From assembly GCA_902625415.1 (NCBI GenBank), contig CACOBG010000001.1:1-64000 (forward strand): a stretch of DNA of 64,000 bases. Reading direction: 5' to 3'. Below the pieces are notes generated by a model that was not told the origin of the DNA, did no database searches, and saw only the letters and a list, made by a program, of their open reading frames with translations. Each line of letters opens with the position of its first letter. Within the stretch, counting starts at the first letter, position 1. The DNA is from an uncultured SAR86 cluster bacterium (GTDB lineage: Bacteria > Pseudomonadota > Gammaproteobacteria > Magnimaribacterales > AG-339-G14). The position numbers were made by a program, and so were the translations under genes. This document shows positions 10,799 through 20,890 of this stretch, piece after piece.

Positions 10799-11811
10799 TA
10801 ATTTTGTTTTTCTATTAAACGTTTTAAAATTTGCATGCTATTCAATGCTGCGCCTTTCCTTAAGTTATCAGAAATAACCCACAAATTTACTCTGTTTTCT
10901 TTCCAAAGATCCTTTCTAATACTGCCAACAAAAACCTCATCTTTTCCTTCCGCGTCATCCAGGGGAGTTGGGTTAAATTCAGTATCAGAATTTATAACCT
11001 TTAAACCAGGAAATGACTGCATTTTAGAAATCATTTCGTCTAGATTTATCTCTAATTCTGTTTCTATATGAACTGCCTCGGAATGACCGTAAAAAACAGG
11101 AACTCTCGCACATGATGCTGTAACTTGGATGCTTTCATCTAATATTTTTTGAGCTTCCCAAGTCATCTTCATTTCTTCTTCAGTATATCCGTTATCTAAT
11201 TTAGGTCTATTTGCTCCAGGTAGAACATTAAACGCAATTTGTGATGAATAAATATTTTTTTTTATTTCATTGCCTTCAAGAAAATTTTTTGATTGATCAG
11301 TTAACTCATCAATGGCTTCTTTCCCTGTTCCTGATACAGATTGGTATGTTGCAACATCTACCCGTTTAACTTTATAAAGATCATGTATTGGTTTGATTGC
11401 AACCAGTAATTGAGAAACTGAACAATTGGGATTTGAAATAATTTGTGGGAGCTTCATATTATCCAAAAGTTCTCCATTAACTTCAGGGATAATCAGGGGA
11501 AACTCTTTGTCTTTTCTAAAACACGAAGAATTATCTATGACAGTGCAGCCAGACTCTTTTGCAATAGGTGCAAATTTTTTAGCAACTTCAGATCCGGCTG
11601 AAAAAAAAGCAAAATTGACTGAAGAAAAATCAAAATTTTCAATATCCTCTACAACTATGTCTGCGCCATTTAAATGGATTGATTTACCCGCAGACCTACT
11701 ACTAGCAACTATTTTTATTTTATCTATAGGTAGTTCATGAGTTTTTAAATATTCAATAAAAACTCTACCTACTGCACCAGTACCGCCAACAATCGCTAAC
11801 TTATTAGACAT
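10798..11811 (-). CDS. asd: Aspartate-semialdehyde dehydrogenase
   Basis: Asd reduces aspartyl phosphate to aspartate semialdehyde, the branch point to lysine, threonine, methionine and diaminopimelate. The 337-aa product begins with the NADP-binding GGTGAVGRVF and has the catalytic cysteine in SNPNCSVSQ. The substrate-binding segments near RVPVFYGHSE and the C-terminal DNLRKGAALN are characteristic. It overlaps leuB by 8 nt. The family often has NPNCST; the Val after the Ser is a mild variation. Confidence 0.96.
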   Translation of the reverse strand: MSNKLAIVGGTGAVGRVFIEYLKTHELPIDKIKIVASSRSAGKSIHLNGADIVVEDIENFDFSSVNFAFFSAGSEVAKKFAPIAKESGCTVIDNSSCFRKDKEFPLIIPEVNGELLDNMKLPQIISNPNCSVSQLLVAIKPIHDLYKVKRVDVATYQSVSGTGKEAIDELTDQSKNFLEGNEIKKNIYSSQIAFNVLPGANRPKLDNGYTEEEMKMTWEAQKILDESIQVTASCARVPVFYGHSEAVHIETELEINLDEMISKMQSFPGLKVINSDTEFNPTPLDDAEGKDEVFVGSIRKDLWKENRVNLWVISDNLRKGAALNSMQILKRLIEKQN

Positions 11812-12865
11812 AAGAGGCTATTCTATCTCCCATTTCAGATGTTGAAATTACTTTTGAATCTTTTTGTGCAATATCTTCAGTAGCATAACCTTCTGAAAGG
11901 ACTTTTCTTACTGCATCATTAATTTTGTTAAAAACAGTCGGTTCGTTAAATGAGTATTTCATAAGCATTGCAACAGATAGAATCGTAGCAATAGGATTAA
12001 CAATGCCCTTTCCAGCGATATCTGGTGCCGAGCCATGAACGGGTTCATAAAGCCCTTTCAAACTTTCATTTAGCGATGCAGAAGGTAACATTCCTATTGA
12101 ACCAGTCAGCATTGCTGAAATATCAGACAAAATGTCTCCAAAAAGATTTGAAGATACAATAACGTCGAATTGCTTAGGTTCTCTAACTAGTTGCATTGCA
12201 GCATTATCCACTAACATATGCTCGACTTTTACATCCGGATAATCAGATGATTTTTTATCAACTATTTCTCTCCATAATTGGGAAACCTCTAAAACATTTG
12301 CTTTATCTACAGAACAAAGTCTTTTATCTCTTTCCAGTGCACTCTTAAATGCAACATCAACAATGCGATCGATTTCTTCAGCTTTGTAAGACATAGTGTT
12401 GAAGGCGTAATCGTTATCTTTCTTTCTTGGTTCGCCAAAATAAATGCCGCTTGTGAGCTCTCTAACAATTAAAATGTCCAACTCATTTATCCTTGATTCT
12501 TTAAGAGAAGAAGAATGGATTACTTCTTTGAATGTTATAGCGGGCCTTAAATTAGCAAAAAAATTTAATTTTGATCTTAATTCTAATAATCCTTTTTCTG
12601 GTCTTTTTGAAGGAGACAAAGAATCCCATTTTGTTCCTCCTACTGCACCAAGGAGTATTGAATCTGCATTTCTTGCCTTATCCAAAACTTTTGAAGATAG
12701 AGGAGTTTTGAATTTATCTATTGAAGCTCCTCCAATTAAATCAATATCTATATCAAGCTCAAATGAAAGGTTAGACAAAGAATCGATAACTTTTCTAGCC
12801 TCATTACAAACTTCAGGACCGACTCCATCTCCCGGTAAGATTAATAATTTTTTTTGAGATTTCAC
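11804..12865 (-). CDS. leuB: 3-isopropylmalate dehydrogenase
   Basis: LeuB oxidatively decarboxylates 3-isopropylmalate to 2-ketoisocaproate with NAD, the third step of leucine synthesis. The 353-aa product shows the start LPGDGVGPEV, the LLGAVGGTKWD segment, VRELTSGIYFGEPR with substrate-binding Arg and Tyr, and the NAD-binding EPVHGSAPDIAGKGIVNP. It is close in length to E. coli LeuB (363 aa). It overlaps leuD by 4 nt and asd by 8 nt. Confidence 0.97.
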   Translation of the reverse strand: MKSQKKLLILPGDGVGPEVCNEARKVIDSLSNLSFELDIDIDLIGGASIDKFKTPLSSKVLDKARNADSILLGAVGGTKWDSLSPSKRPEKGLLELRSKLNFFANLRPAITFKEVIHSSSLKESRINELDILIVRELTSGIYFGEPRKKDNDYAFNTMSYKAEEIDRIVDVAFKSALERDKRLCSVDKANVLEVSQLWREIVDKKSSDYPDVKVEHMLVDNAAMQLVREPKQFDVIVSSNLFGDILSDISAMLTGSIGMLPSASLNESLKGLYEPVHGSAPDIAGKGIVNPIATILSVAMLMKYSFNEPTVFNKINDAVRKVLSEGYATEDIAQKDSKVISTSEMGDRIASYV

Positions 12866-13500
12866 TTAAATAGCCAAGGATTTTTTAATTGATAATTTTT
12901 TTCAAAAGACTTGATTTGGTCGGTAAATTTGAGTGATGCTCCTATTTCATCCAAGCCTTCCAAAAGACATTTTTTCTTATAATCATCTAGTTCAAATTTA
13001 AACTCAGAATCGCCGTAATAAAGCACCTGGTTTATTAAATCTATTTCTATGCTTTGTGCTGAATTTTCATTGAAGTTCTCGAAAATTTTAGATATTTCAC
13101 TTTTTTTTAAAATTAAAGCTAAAAGACCATTCTTAAAGCAATTATTGTAAAAAATATCAGCAAATGATTCTGCGACGACTGTTTTGATCCCAAAATCTTT
13201 TAGTGCCCAAACTGCGTGTTCTCTACTTGAACCACAACCAAAGTTTTCTCCTGAAACTAAAATATTAGAATTAGTAAATAGCTTGTTATTAAAAATAAAG
13301 TCTTTATTTACCGCCCTAGAAGAAGTTTCTTGATCTATGGTTCCTTCATCTAAATATCTCCAACCGTCAAATAAATTATCACCGAAACCTGTTTTTTTTA
13401 TTGATTTTAAAAACTGTTTTGGAATGATTTGATCAGTATCTACGTTTGATTTATCCAAACAAATGAAAGTACCTGAGAATTCATTTGAAATTTGTTTCAC
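12862..13500 (-). CDS. leuD: 3-isopropylmalate dehydratase small subunit
   Basis: LeuD is the swivel-domain subunit that completes isopropylmalate isomerase with LeuC. The 212-aa product has DTDQIIPKQFLK near the start and the active-site GENFGCGSSREHAVWAL near residue 85. It ends with the usual C-terminal extension (FEKNYQLKNPWL). Its start overlaps the leuC stop by 1 nt and its end overlaps leuB by 4 nt, so the three leu genes are translationally linked. Confidence 0.97.
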   Translation of the reverse strand: MKQISNEFSGTFICLDKSNVDTDQIIPKQFLKSIKKTGFGDNLFDGWRYLDEGTIDQETSSRAVNKDFIFNNKLFTNSNILVSGENFGCGSSREHAVWALKDFGIKTVVAESFADIFYNNCFKNGLLALILKKSEISKIFENFNENSAQSIEIDLINQVLYYGDSEFKFELDDYKKKCLLEGLDEIGASLKFTDQIKSFEKNYQLKNPWLFK

Positions 13501-14903
13501 TAAATTTCCCTCACGTCTATAAATCTTCCTTCGATAGCTGCAGCAGCTGCCATTGCTGGACTTACAAGATGAGTTCTTCCCTTGTATCCTTGTCTGCCCT
13601 CAAAATTTCTATTTGAAGTCGAAGCACATCTTTCTTCTTGATTAAGTTGATCTGGATTCATTCCTAGGCACATTGAACATCCTGCATCTCTCCAAGAAAA
13701 TCCTGCATCAATAAAAATTTCGTGAAGACCTTCTTCTTCAGCCTGTTTTTTTACAAGGCCTGACCCAGGAACAACCAAGGCTCTCTTTATGTTTTTTGCA
13801 AGCTTATTACCTTTAAGAATTTCTGCTGCAATTCTAAGATCTTCAATCCTGGAATTTGTACATGAACCTATGAAAATCTGATCAAGAGAGATATCAGTCA
13901 ACTTTGTTCCTGGTTTCAATCCCATATAATTAAGAGCATCCTCATAATTTTCTTTATTCTTAAAATCTCTTGGCTCAGGAACTTTTTCATCAATAGAAGA
14001 GACCATTTCTGGAGAAGTGCCCCAAGTCACTTGAGGCAAGATTTGTTCAGATGAAAAACTAAATTCCTTATCAAAAACCGCATCTGGATCAGATTTTAGA
14101 GAAATCCACATATCCAATGCTTTATCAAATTGATCTCCCGAGGGAGCGAAAGGCTTTCCTTTGATGTAGTCAAAGGTGGTTTGATCAGGAGCAACCATTC
14201 CAGACCTTGCGCCAGCTTCGATAGACATATTACAAAGAGTCATTCTGCCTTCCATAGACAAATTTTCAATTGTACTGCCAGCATACTCGATATTAAATCC
14301 AGTTCCTCCAGCTGTGCCTATTTGTCCAATAATGAACATAGTTACATCTTTTGCAGACACCCTTTCAAGCAGATCTCCTTCAATGTTAATTCTCATATTT
14401 TTTTGCTTGTAAGCAATCAAACATTGCGTAGCTAAAACATGTTCTACTTCGCTTGTTCCAATACCCATAGCCAAAGCACCAAAAGCTCCATGAGTAGAAG
14501 TATGAGAATCTCCGCATACTACTGTCATCCCAGGTAATGTAAGTCCTTGCTCAGGGCCAATTACATGCACAATTCCCTGTCTTTCGTCTCCTAAGCTAAA
14601 GAAATTAAGATCATATTTTTTTACATTTTCTTCAAGAGTTATGACCTGTAGCTTACTTATAGAATCGCTAATGCCTTTTGAGCCTTTTGCTCTATTCTCA
14701 GTTGGAACATTGTGATCGGGTGTAGCTATAATTGAATCAACTCTCCATGGTTCTATTTTTCTTTCTCTCAAGCCATCGAATGCTTGTGGGGAAGTAACTT
14801 CATGAATCAAATGTCTGTCTATGTAAATGAGAGAGCTTCCGTCTTCTCTTTTGGCTACATGATGGGCATCCCATAACTTATCGTATAAGGTTCTTGAGGA
14901 CAT
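13500..14903 (-). CDS. leuC: 3-isopropylmalate dehydratase large subunit
   Basis: LeuC carries the [4Fe-4S] cluster of isopropylmalate isomerase, which converts 2- to 3-isopropylmalate through a dehydrated intermediate. The 467-aa product has the cluster cysteines in FIGSCTNSR and GCSMCLGMN, and the substrate segments [13 protein letters not shown] and [10 protein letters not shown]. It matches E. coli LeuC in length (466 aa). It shares one base with aroC upstream and with leuD downstream. No leucine attenuator or leader peptide is seen because there is no gap before it. Confidence 0.97.
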   Translation of the reverse strand: MSSRTLYDKLWDAHHVAKREDGSSLIYIDRHLIHEVTSPQAFDGLRERKIEPWRVDSIIATPDHNVPTENRAKGSKGISDSISKLQVITLEENVKKYDLNFFSLGDERQGIVHVIGPEQGLTLPGMTVVCGDSHTSTHGAFGALAMGIGTSEVEHVLATQCLIAYKQKNMRINIEGDLLERVSAKDVTMFIIGQIGTAGGTGFNIEYAGSTIENLSMEGRMTLCNMSIEAGARSGMVAPDQTTFDYIKGKPFAPSGDQFDKALDMWISLKSDPDAVFDKEFSFSSEQILPQVTWGTSPEMVSSIDEKVPEPRDFKNKENYEDALNYMGLKPGTKLTDISLDQIFIGSCTNSRIEDLRIAAEILKGNKLAKNIKRALVVPGSGLVKKQAEEEGLHEIFIDAGFSWRDAGCSMCLGMNPDQLNQEERCASTSNRNFEGRQGYKGRTHLVSPAMAAAAAIEGRFIDVREI

Positions 14904-16000
14904 TACTTTTTTTGTTTAATTGGCTTTAACTTAGATTTTACGTCAGCATTTTGTGCTCTATTTCTCAAGAAATGGTCCATAAGAGTTATTGCTACCATAG
15001 CTTCAGCAATAGGCGTAGCTCTCAAACCAACACAAGGGTCATGTCTGCCCTTAGTTTGAACTTTCACCGACTTACCGGATTTATTTATTGTATTTCCAGA
15101 GGACATGATGCTAGAAGTAGGCTTTAAAGCAATGCTTACGAAGATATCCTGTCCAGTGGAAATTCCACCAGTTGTGCCTCCAGAATTATTTGATATAAAT
15201 CCAGAAGGAGAGATTTCGTCTCTATTTTCTGTTCCTCGCAAAGATACAACCTCAAATCCCCTTCCAATCTCAACTCCTTTTACAGCATTAATACCCATCA
15301 GCCCATGCGCTAAATCAGCATCTAACTTATCAAAGACTGGTTCGCCTAAGCCAGGAGGAACATTTGTTGCCATAACTGAAATTTTTGCACCAATTGAATC
15401 TCCAGACTTTCTTAAAGAGTCAATCATATCCTCAATCTCGTGAACAATTTTCTTATCAGGACAAAAAAAAGGATTTTTATTAATTTGATTTTTCGAAAAA
15501 GAAGAAATCTTAATATCTCCAATTTGAGATAAAAAACCAAAAATCTCAATTTTTTGAGTTTTCTTGAGATATTTTTTTGCAATTGCACCTGCGGCAACTC
15601 TCATCACTGTCTCTCGAGCAGAAGATCTACCTCCGCCTCTATAATCTCTAATTCCATATTTTTGAAAATAACTATAGTCAGCATGGGAGGGTCTAAAGAC
15701 ATCTTTAATATTTTTATAGTCTTTGCTTTTTTGATCTTTATTTCTTACGAGAAGCCCTATTGGAGTACCTGTGGTTTTTCCCTCAAAAATTCCTGAAAGG
15801 ATTTCTATTTCATCAGGTTCTTTACGCTGGGTAGTATATTTATTTGAGCCTGGTTTTCTTAAATCTAGTTCTGCTTGGATTTCTTCTCTGGAAATTGTTA
15901 AGCCAGGAGGACAGCCATCTATTATGCAACCTAAAGCTTCGCCATGACTTTCGCCAAAAGTCGTAACAGAAAAAATTTTACCAATAGTATTTCCTGACAT
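14903..16000 (-). CDS. aroC: Chorismate synthase
   Basis: AroC eliminates phosphate from EPSP to give chorismate, the precursor of tryptophan, phenylalanine, tyrosine and folate. The 365-aa product begins with [19 protein letters not shown], has the catalytic histidine in that stretch, the [13 protein letters not shown] motif, [12 protein letters not shown] and [11 protein letters not shown]. It is the first gene of the 15-gene minus-strand run ending in purF. A good -10 lies at 16023-16028. It links logically to the trp and folC genes downstream. Confidence 0.97.
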   Translation of the reverse strand: MSGNTIGKIFSVTTFGESHGEALGCIIDGCPPGLTISREEIQAELDLRKPGSNKYTTQRKEPDEIEILSGIFEGKTTGTPIGLLVRNKDQKSKDYKNIKDVFRPSHADYSYFQKYGIRDYRGGGRSSARETVMRVAAGAIAKKYLKKTQKIEIFGFLSQIGDIKISSFSKNQINKNPFFCPDKKIVHEIEDMIDSLRKSGDSIGAKISVMATNVPPGLGEPVFDKLDADLAHGLMGINAVKGVEIGRGFEVVSLRGTENRDEISPSGFISNNSGGTTGGISTGQDIFVSIALKPTSSIMSSGNTINKSGKSVKVQTKGRHDPCVGLRATPIAEAMVAITLMDHFLRNRAQNADVKSKLKPIKQKK

Positions 16001-16022
16001 ATCGTTTAAACTTGAAAACTAG

Positions 16023-16028
16023 ATTATA
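16023..16028 (-). promoter_or_regulatory. Predicted -10 of the aroC-purF operon
   Basis: On the minus strand this is a perfect TATAAT. The best -35 candidate at 17 bp spacing, TCGAGT at 16046-16051, matches only 3 of 6 bases. The predicted start near 16016 gives a leader of about 15 nt, too short for a leader peptide or attenuator. It shares the roughly 55-bp gap with the start of the divergent HAD gene. Confidence 0.5.
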
Positions 16029-16055
16029 AGCTATTAATCGTCCTTACTCGAATAG

Positions 16056-16709
16056 ATGCAAAAATTAAGATTTAGTTCAGTTTTTTGGGATTTTGGAGGC
16101 GTCATAACTTCAAGCCCATTCGAAGCTTTTTTAAAATTTGAGATAGATAATCATCTCCCAAAAGATTTTATTCGTAAGGTCAACTCAACTAATCATAAAA
16201 CGAATGCATGGGCTAAGCTTGAACAATCAAAAATAAGCCTAGATGAATTCGATGAGCTTTTCAGAGAAGAAAGCAAATCCCTTGGACACGAAGTTAACGG
16301 AAGCGAGGTATTAAGCCTTTTGCAAGGCGAAGTTAGACCAGAAATGGTAAGAGCTTTAGAAAGATTAAAATCAAAAAATTTTAAACTCGCTTGTTTGACC
16401 AATAATTTTAATTCCGGTGATAAAGACCTATCTGCTTTAGATGATGCTAATGAAGAAAGAATTAAAATAATGAATAACTTTGATCACATAATTGAATCAA
16501 AAGAATTAGGCATAAGAAAACCTGACCTTGATTTTTACCTTAAAGCTATAGAAATTACGGGAGCTGATCCCAAAGAGACAATTTTTTTAGACGATCTAGG
16601 TATAAATCTTAAACCCGCAAGGGAGCTTGGAATGGCTACTATAAAAGTCTTAGACAGCAATCTAGCTCTAAAAGAATTAACAGATTTAACAGGGATAAAT
16701 TTTGAATAA
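16056..16709 (+). CDS. HAD-family (IA) hydrolase/phosphatase
   Basis: The 217-aa product is a haloacid-dehalogenase-fold hydrolase. Motif I is WDFGGVIT near residue 11, with the nucleophile Asp but Gly in place of the usual acid two residues later, as in the subgroup near the N-terminal domains of epoxide hydrolase and ACAD10. Motif II is CLTNN, the lysine is in GIRKPD, and motif III is IFLDDLGIN. A helical cap lies between motifs I and II. The substrate is unknown. The last 8 nt overlap the acylase gene, implying co-expression. An acyl-CoA-linked role is only suggested by the subgroup. Confidence 0.85.
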   Translation: MQKLRFSSVFWDFGGVITSSPFEAFLKFEIDNHLPKDFIRKVNSTNHKTNAWAKLEQSKISLDEFDELFREESKSLGHEVNGSEVLSLLQGEVRPEMVRALERLKSKNFKLACLTNNFNSGDKDLSALDDANEERIKIMNNFDHIIESKELGIRKPDLDFYLKAIEITGADPKETIFLDDLGINLKPARELGMATIKVLDSNLALKELTDLTGINFE

Positions 16710-18810
16710 AATTCTTATTCTTCTGAGTATTACTTTTTTAGCTGGATGTCAGATGAATATTCTTGAATACGAAAATCAGATTATTTCAGATGCTCAGCAA
16801 TATCAGGCAAAAATTTCAAGGGATATTTGGGGTGTTCCCCATATTTCAGGAACAAGAGATGCCGATGTAGCATTTGGCTTAGCATTTGCTCATGCCGAAG
16901 ATGATATTAAAAACATTGCTGAGAATATGTATTTGTATCGAGCACAAATGGGACTAAAAGATGGCTCAAGTGGAGCTGTGATTGACTATTTAATCAAGGC
17001 TCTAAAAATCAGAGAAAGAGTTGAAGAGCAATATCAAAAAGTCCTTTCAGATGATGTTAGGTCGGTATTAGAAGCATACGCAACTGGTTTGAATTATTGG
17101 ATGGTTAAAAATCCCAATAACAGTTTCAAAAAACATTTTCCTTTTACTGCAAAAGATATAGTGGCTGGTTTTGCAATTCAAAATCTTTTATTTTCTGGTG
17201 TAGTGAGTTCAATTCAAAGTTTAGAAAAATTAGAAGATTCGTCAGAGCAAAGTTTCTCTAATTTATATGAAAAAGACGATTTGGTGACAGGCTCCAATGC
17301 ATATGCAATTAGCCCCAGCAAAAGTTCAGATGGATCCACTAGATTAATGATCAATTCGCATCAACCTTTAGAAGGCCCCTTAGCTTGGTATGAGGCTCAC
17401 ATCAAAAGTGAAGAAGGTCTCAATATGATGGGAGGTCTGTTTCCAGGTTCGCCTTTTGTTTTGGTTGGTTTCAATGAAAATTTAGGCTGGGGTTTTACAG
17501 TAAATAAACCGGATCTAACGGATATCTATAAATTAGTAATTAATCCAAATGATAAAGATCAATATCTTTTAGATGATGTTTGGTTAAATCTGGAAAAAGA
17601 AACCATCGAACTTCCTGTGAAAATATTTGGGCCAATTAATTGGACAGTGAAAAGAGAAGTTAAATATTCCAAGCATGGACCAGTTCTTGAAATAGGAGAA
17701 AAATCTTATGCTTTAAGGTTTGCAGGTATGGAAGATATCAAGCAAGTTGAACAATGGTATAAATTAAATAAAGCTAATAACCTCCAAGAATGGATAAGTG
17801 CAATGAGAATGAGATCTATCATTTCTTTTAATGGTGTTTATGCCGATAAAAAAGGGAATATCTATTTTCTTCATAATTCTTCTTCGCCAAAAAGATTGGA
17901 GGGCTTAGATTGGTCAGGAATTGTCGACGGGACTAGATCTAAATACATATGGGAAACATTTGTAGAATTCGATGAGATACCTCAAATCTTGAATCCCTCA
18001 TCAGGATGGCTTGCAAGTACCAATCAAGATCCATTTAAGGTCACTGATCCAAAAGATAACCTAAAAAAAGAAAACTACTCTCAAACTTTAGGCCTGCAAA
18101 CCAGAATGACAAATAGAGCTTATAGAATTAAAGAGCTTTTTATGGGAAAAGATCAAATAACTGAAAAAGATTTCGATGATTTCAAATTTGATAATTCTTA
18201 TTCAATAGATTCAAGGTCATATAAGTATGTTTCAGAAATTTTTGGGTTAAATTTTGAAAACGAAAATTTAAAAAAAGGTCAGACGATTCTAAAAAATTGG
18301 GATTTAAAGACAGATTTTGATAATGAGTCTGCAACTCTTGGGGTTTGTGTCTTGAGTCCCGAATGGCTAGCAGAGCAAGCAGCAGAAACTCCTCCAGAGT
18401 CAGAAGAAAGTTTTAAAACGTGTGTAGAAGACACTTTAAAAAATTATGGAAAATTAAATCCAAAATGGTCAGAAAGAAATTTCATGTATAGAGGAAAGAA
18501 AAAAATCCCTGTTCAAGGAGGTCCTGACGTTTTAAGAGCTATATATGGTCTTGAGCAAGAGGATGGTGATCTAAAAGCAGTCGGTGGCGATGGTCTTTAT
18601 ATTCACGTTAGTTGGGATAAAGAAGGGAATCAAGAATCAAAAAGTATTCATCAATATGGAAGCGCCACTCAAGATGAAAGCTCTTCGCATTTTTCTGATC
18701 AACTGGAGTTGTACATCAACGAAATGTACAAACCTACCTTTTATAAAGATGCAGCCTTAAAAAGAAACGTAAAGAAAGAATATATAGTTCCTTTTAAGTC
18801 GTCTCTATAG
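16702..18810 (+). CDS. Lipoprotein penicillin/AHL-type acylase (Ntn hydrolase)
   Basis: The 702-aa product belongs to the penicillin acylase family, which cleaves amides of beta-lactams, N-acyl-homoserine lactones or acylated peptides. It starts at a TTG (16702); only this start gives the signal peptide with lipobox LAGC, so it should be an anchored lipoprotein. The expected autoproteolytic site is Gly197-Ser198 in VTGSNAYAIS. The residue 22 after Ser198 is His, as in AHL acylases such as PvdQ, and the ASTNQDPF segment probably holds the catalytic Asn. IWGVPHI near residue 43 is typical of the alpha chain. Substrate preference cannot be read from sequence. It overlaps the HAD gene by 8 nt and the convergent GST gene by 17 nt. 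Confidence 0.88.
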   Translation: MNKILILLSITFLAGCQMNILEYENQIISDAQQYQAKISRDIWGVPHISGTRDADVAFGLAFAHAEDDIKNIAENMYLYRAQMGLKDGSSGAVIDYLIKALKIRERVEEQYQKVLSDDVRSVLEAYATGLNYWMVKNPNNSFKKHFPFTAKDIVAGFAIQNLLFSGVVSSIQSLEKLEDSSEQSFSNLYEKDDLVTGSNAYAISPSKSSDGSTRLMINSHQPLEGPLAWYEAHIKSEEGLNMMGGLFPGSPFVLVGFNENLGWGFTVNKPDLTDIYKLVINPNDKDQYLLDDVWLNLEKETIELPVKIFGPINWTVKREVKYSKHGPVLEIGEKSYALRFAGMEDIKQVEQWYKLNKANNLQEWISAMRMRSIISFNGVYADKKGNIYFLHNSSSPKRLEGLDWSGIVDGTRSKYIWETFVEFDEIPQILNPSSGWLASTNQDPFKVTDPKDNLKKENYSQTLGLQTRMTNRAYRIKELFMGKDQITEKDFDDFKFDNSYSIDSRSYKYVSEIFGLNFENENLKKGQTILKNWDLKTDFDNESATLGVCVLSPEWLAEQAAETPPESEESFKTCVEDTLKNYGKLNPKWSERNFMYRGKKKIPVQGGPDVLRAIYGLEQEDGDLKAVGGDGLYIHVSWDKEGNQESKSIHQYGSATQDESSSHFSDQLELYINEMYKPTFYKDAALKRNVKKEYIVPFKSSL

Positions 18811-19405
18811 CTTTTTTAAAAGCAGGCCTTGCTTCAATTCGTTCGACATAACCCTTTAAGTTAGGCATATCATCTGTGACACATCCTAAGTTAGATAATT
18901 TAGTACAACAGTGACCTGTCATGAATTCGACCCCTGAGAAGTCCCCGATTAAATATTCTTTTCCTTCAAGAGCCAATTCAATGGCTTGAAGGGATTTAGA
19001 AGCAAGCCTTTGAGCCTGACCTAAAACTGTTTCGTCTCTCCTTTCAGGCGGTAACAAAATGGTATGTACCACAATTGTGTTCATTGGTTGAGCAATCATG
19101 CCCTCACAAAAATGAAACCATTGAAGATAATAAGGATATTCAGGAGAATCTACGCTGGGTTTCAGTCCGCCGTTTTTATGTTTCTCGAGGACATAATCAA
19201 TAATAGCGCCTGATTCATATATGCTCACATCTCCATCCTCAAGAACCGGAATTCTTCCAAGGGGATGTCTTTTTCTATGCTCATCAGATTTTAGTGCTTC
19301 TGGATGAAATGGCATTGAATTTAGTTCGTAAGGTAATTCTAGTTCTTCAAGCAGCCAAAGAACTCTTTCTGCTCTTGAGGCAGGTGCAAAATGTAGTTTC
19401 AGCAT
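18794..19405 (-). CDS. Glutathione S-transferase family protein
   Basis: The 203-aa product has an N-terminal thioredoxin-like domain (KLHFAPASRAERVLWLLEEL, then HPLGRIPVLEDGDVSIYESGAI) and an all-helical C-terminal domain. These are the standard GST glutathione-binding strands, with the cis-Pro in RIPVLED and the ES pair that contacts the gamma-glutamyl group. It is the last gene of the cysB-thrH-prpBCD run, 18 nt after prpD. It has its own strong ribosome site GGGAG within CTTTGGGAGAA at 19411-19421. The substrate is unknown. Confidence 0.9.
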   Translation of the reverse strand: MLKLHFAPASRAERVLWLLEELELPYELNSMPFHPEALKSDEHRKRHPLGRIPVLEDGDVSIYESGAIIDYVLEKHKNGGLKPSVDSPEYPYYLQWFHFCEGMIAQPMNTIVVHTILLPPERRDETVLGQAQRLASKSLQAIELALEGKEYLIGDFSGVEFMTGHCCTKLSNLGCVTDDMPNLKGYVERIEARPAFKKAIETT

Positions 19406-19423
19406 AATTATTCTCCCAAAGAT

Positions 19424-20872
19424 TTATTCTTTTATTAAAATTTCCATAAAGTCTGTCACATTAAGGCTCTCTAAATCGTTTTGATCTTCACAAATTTTCA
19501 TTATTTTTTTAACGCGTTCTGTAGAAAATTGTGTTTTGAGGTTCTCTTCAAATTTTTTGATTAGGACAGGAATTCCCTCTTCCCTTCTTCTTCGATGACC
19601 AATTGGATATTCTACTTCTACTTTTTCTGTGGAAGAACCATCTTTGAAAATTATTTGCAGTTCATTCGCAATTGACCTTTTTTCGGGATCTAAATAGTCT
19701 TTGGAATAATTTTTGTTTTCCTCAACAAACATTTTATTTCTTAAAAAATCAACTCTTGGATCATTGGCAACATCGTCCTCATAATCTTCGGCAACCAAAT
19801 CACCTTTTAACAAACCGATTGCTGTCATATATTGTATACAGTGATCTCTATCTGCAGGATTATTTAATTCGCCTTCTTTACTAATGATTCTAATTGCAGA
19901 CTCATGCGTTGTAATATTTATTTTTTCTATTTCTTCTAATCTATCAATTATTTCGGGATGAAGTTTTACTGCAGCTTCAACCGCTGTTTGAGCATGAAAT
20001 TCTGCAGGGAAAGATATTTTAAATAATACATTTTCCATTACGTAGCTATCAAATTCCTGCGGCACAGAAAGAGATTTTCCTTTGAACAAAACATCTTGAA
20101 AACCCCAAGTTGGAGCCGTAATTGCACTTGGATAACCAATTTGCCCTTTTTGAGTAATTAGGACTAGATTCATAGCTCTACTAGTTGCATCACCAGCTGC
20201 CCAAGATTTTCTTGGGCCAGCGTTTGGAGCATGCCTATATGTCCTGAGACTTTGTCCATCAACGAATGCTTGTGATAGAGCATCTAAAGCTTGTTCTTTA
20301 GTTAGGCCCATCAAAAAAGAAATTACTGCGGTTGAAGCAACCTTAACTAACAAAACATGATCTAACCCAACTCTATTGAAACTATTTTCTAAAGCTAAAA
20401 CTCCTTGAATTTCATGAGCTTTTATCATGGCTGTTAAAACTTCTTTAATTTTTAAAGGATCTTTCCCAGAAGCTAAATTTCTTTGCGACACATAATCAGC
20501 GGCAGATAAGATACCTCCCAAATTATCAGATGGATGTCCCCATTCAGCTGCTAACCAGGTGTCATTAAAATCTAGCCAACGTACAATAGCTCCTATATCC
20601 CAAGCGCCTTTGACTGGATCTAGAACAAATTTAGTCCCAGGAACTCTAACTCCATTAGGCACCGATGTTCCCTCAACGTGAGGACCTAAAAGCTTCTCAC
20701 AATCTTTAAAGTTTAATGCCAAAAGGCCACATCCTATGGTATCCATTAAGCAATATCTTGCTGTTGTATATGCTTCTGAGCTGTTTATATCTTTCTCGTA
20801 AACAAACTCAATGATGTTTTGAATGATTTCGTCAAAATCTTGACGGACGTTGGATTCAACATTTGATGACAT
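19424..20872 (-). CDS. prpD: 2-methylcitrate dehydratase (MmgE/PrpD family)
   Basis: PrpD removes water from 2-methylcitrate to give 2-methyl-cis-aconitate in propionyl-CoA breakdown. The 482-aa product matches E. coli PrpD in length (483 aa). It shows the family segments [34 protein letters not shown], and [16 protein letters not shown] near residue 220, with C-terminal D-RDHCIQYM and GHRRRREEG. prpC is 18 nt upstream. Its product must be hydrated by an aconitase, and AcnB at 405-2987 is the obvious candidate because no acnD or prpF is present. Confidence 0.93.
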   Translation of the reverse strand: MSSNVESNVRQDFDEIIQNIIEFVYEKDINSSEAYTTARYCLMDTIGCGLLALNFKDCEKLLGPHVEGTSVPNGVRVPGTKFVLDPVKGAWDIGAIVRWLDFNDTWLAAEWGHPSDNLGGILSAADYVSQRNLASGKDPLKIKEVLTAMIKAHEIQGVLALENSFNRVGLDHVLLVKVASTAVISFLMGLTKEQALDALSQAFVDGQSLRTYRHAPNAGPRKSWAAGDATSRAMNLVLITQKGQIGYPSAITAPTWGFQDVLFKGKSLSVPQEFDSYVMENVLFKISFPAEFHAQTAVEAAVKLHPEIIDRLEEIEKINITTHESAIRIISKEGELNNPADRDHCIQYMTAIGLLKGDLVAEDYEDDVANDPRVDFLRNKMFVEENKNYSKDYLDPEKRSIANELQIIFKDGSSTEKVEVEYPIGHRRRREEGIPVLIKKFEENLKTQFSTERVKKIMKICEDQNDLESLNVTDFMEILIKE

Positions 20873-20890
20873 TTTTATACCTGATTAGAT

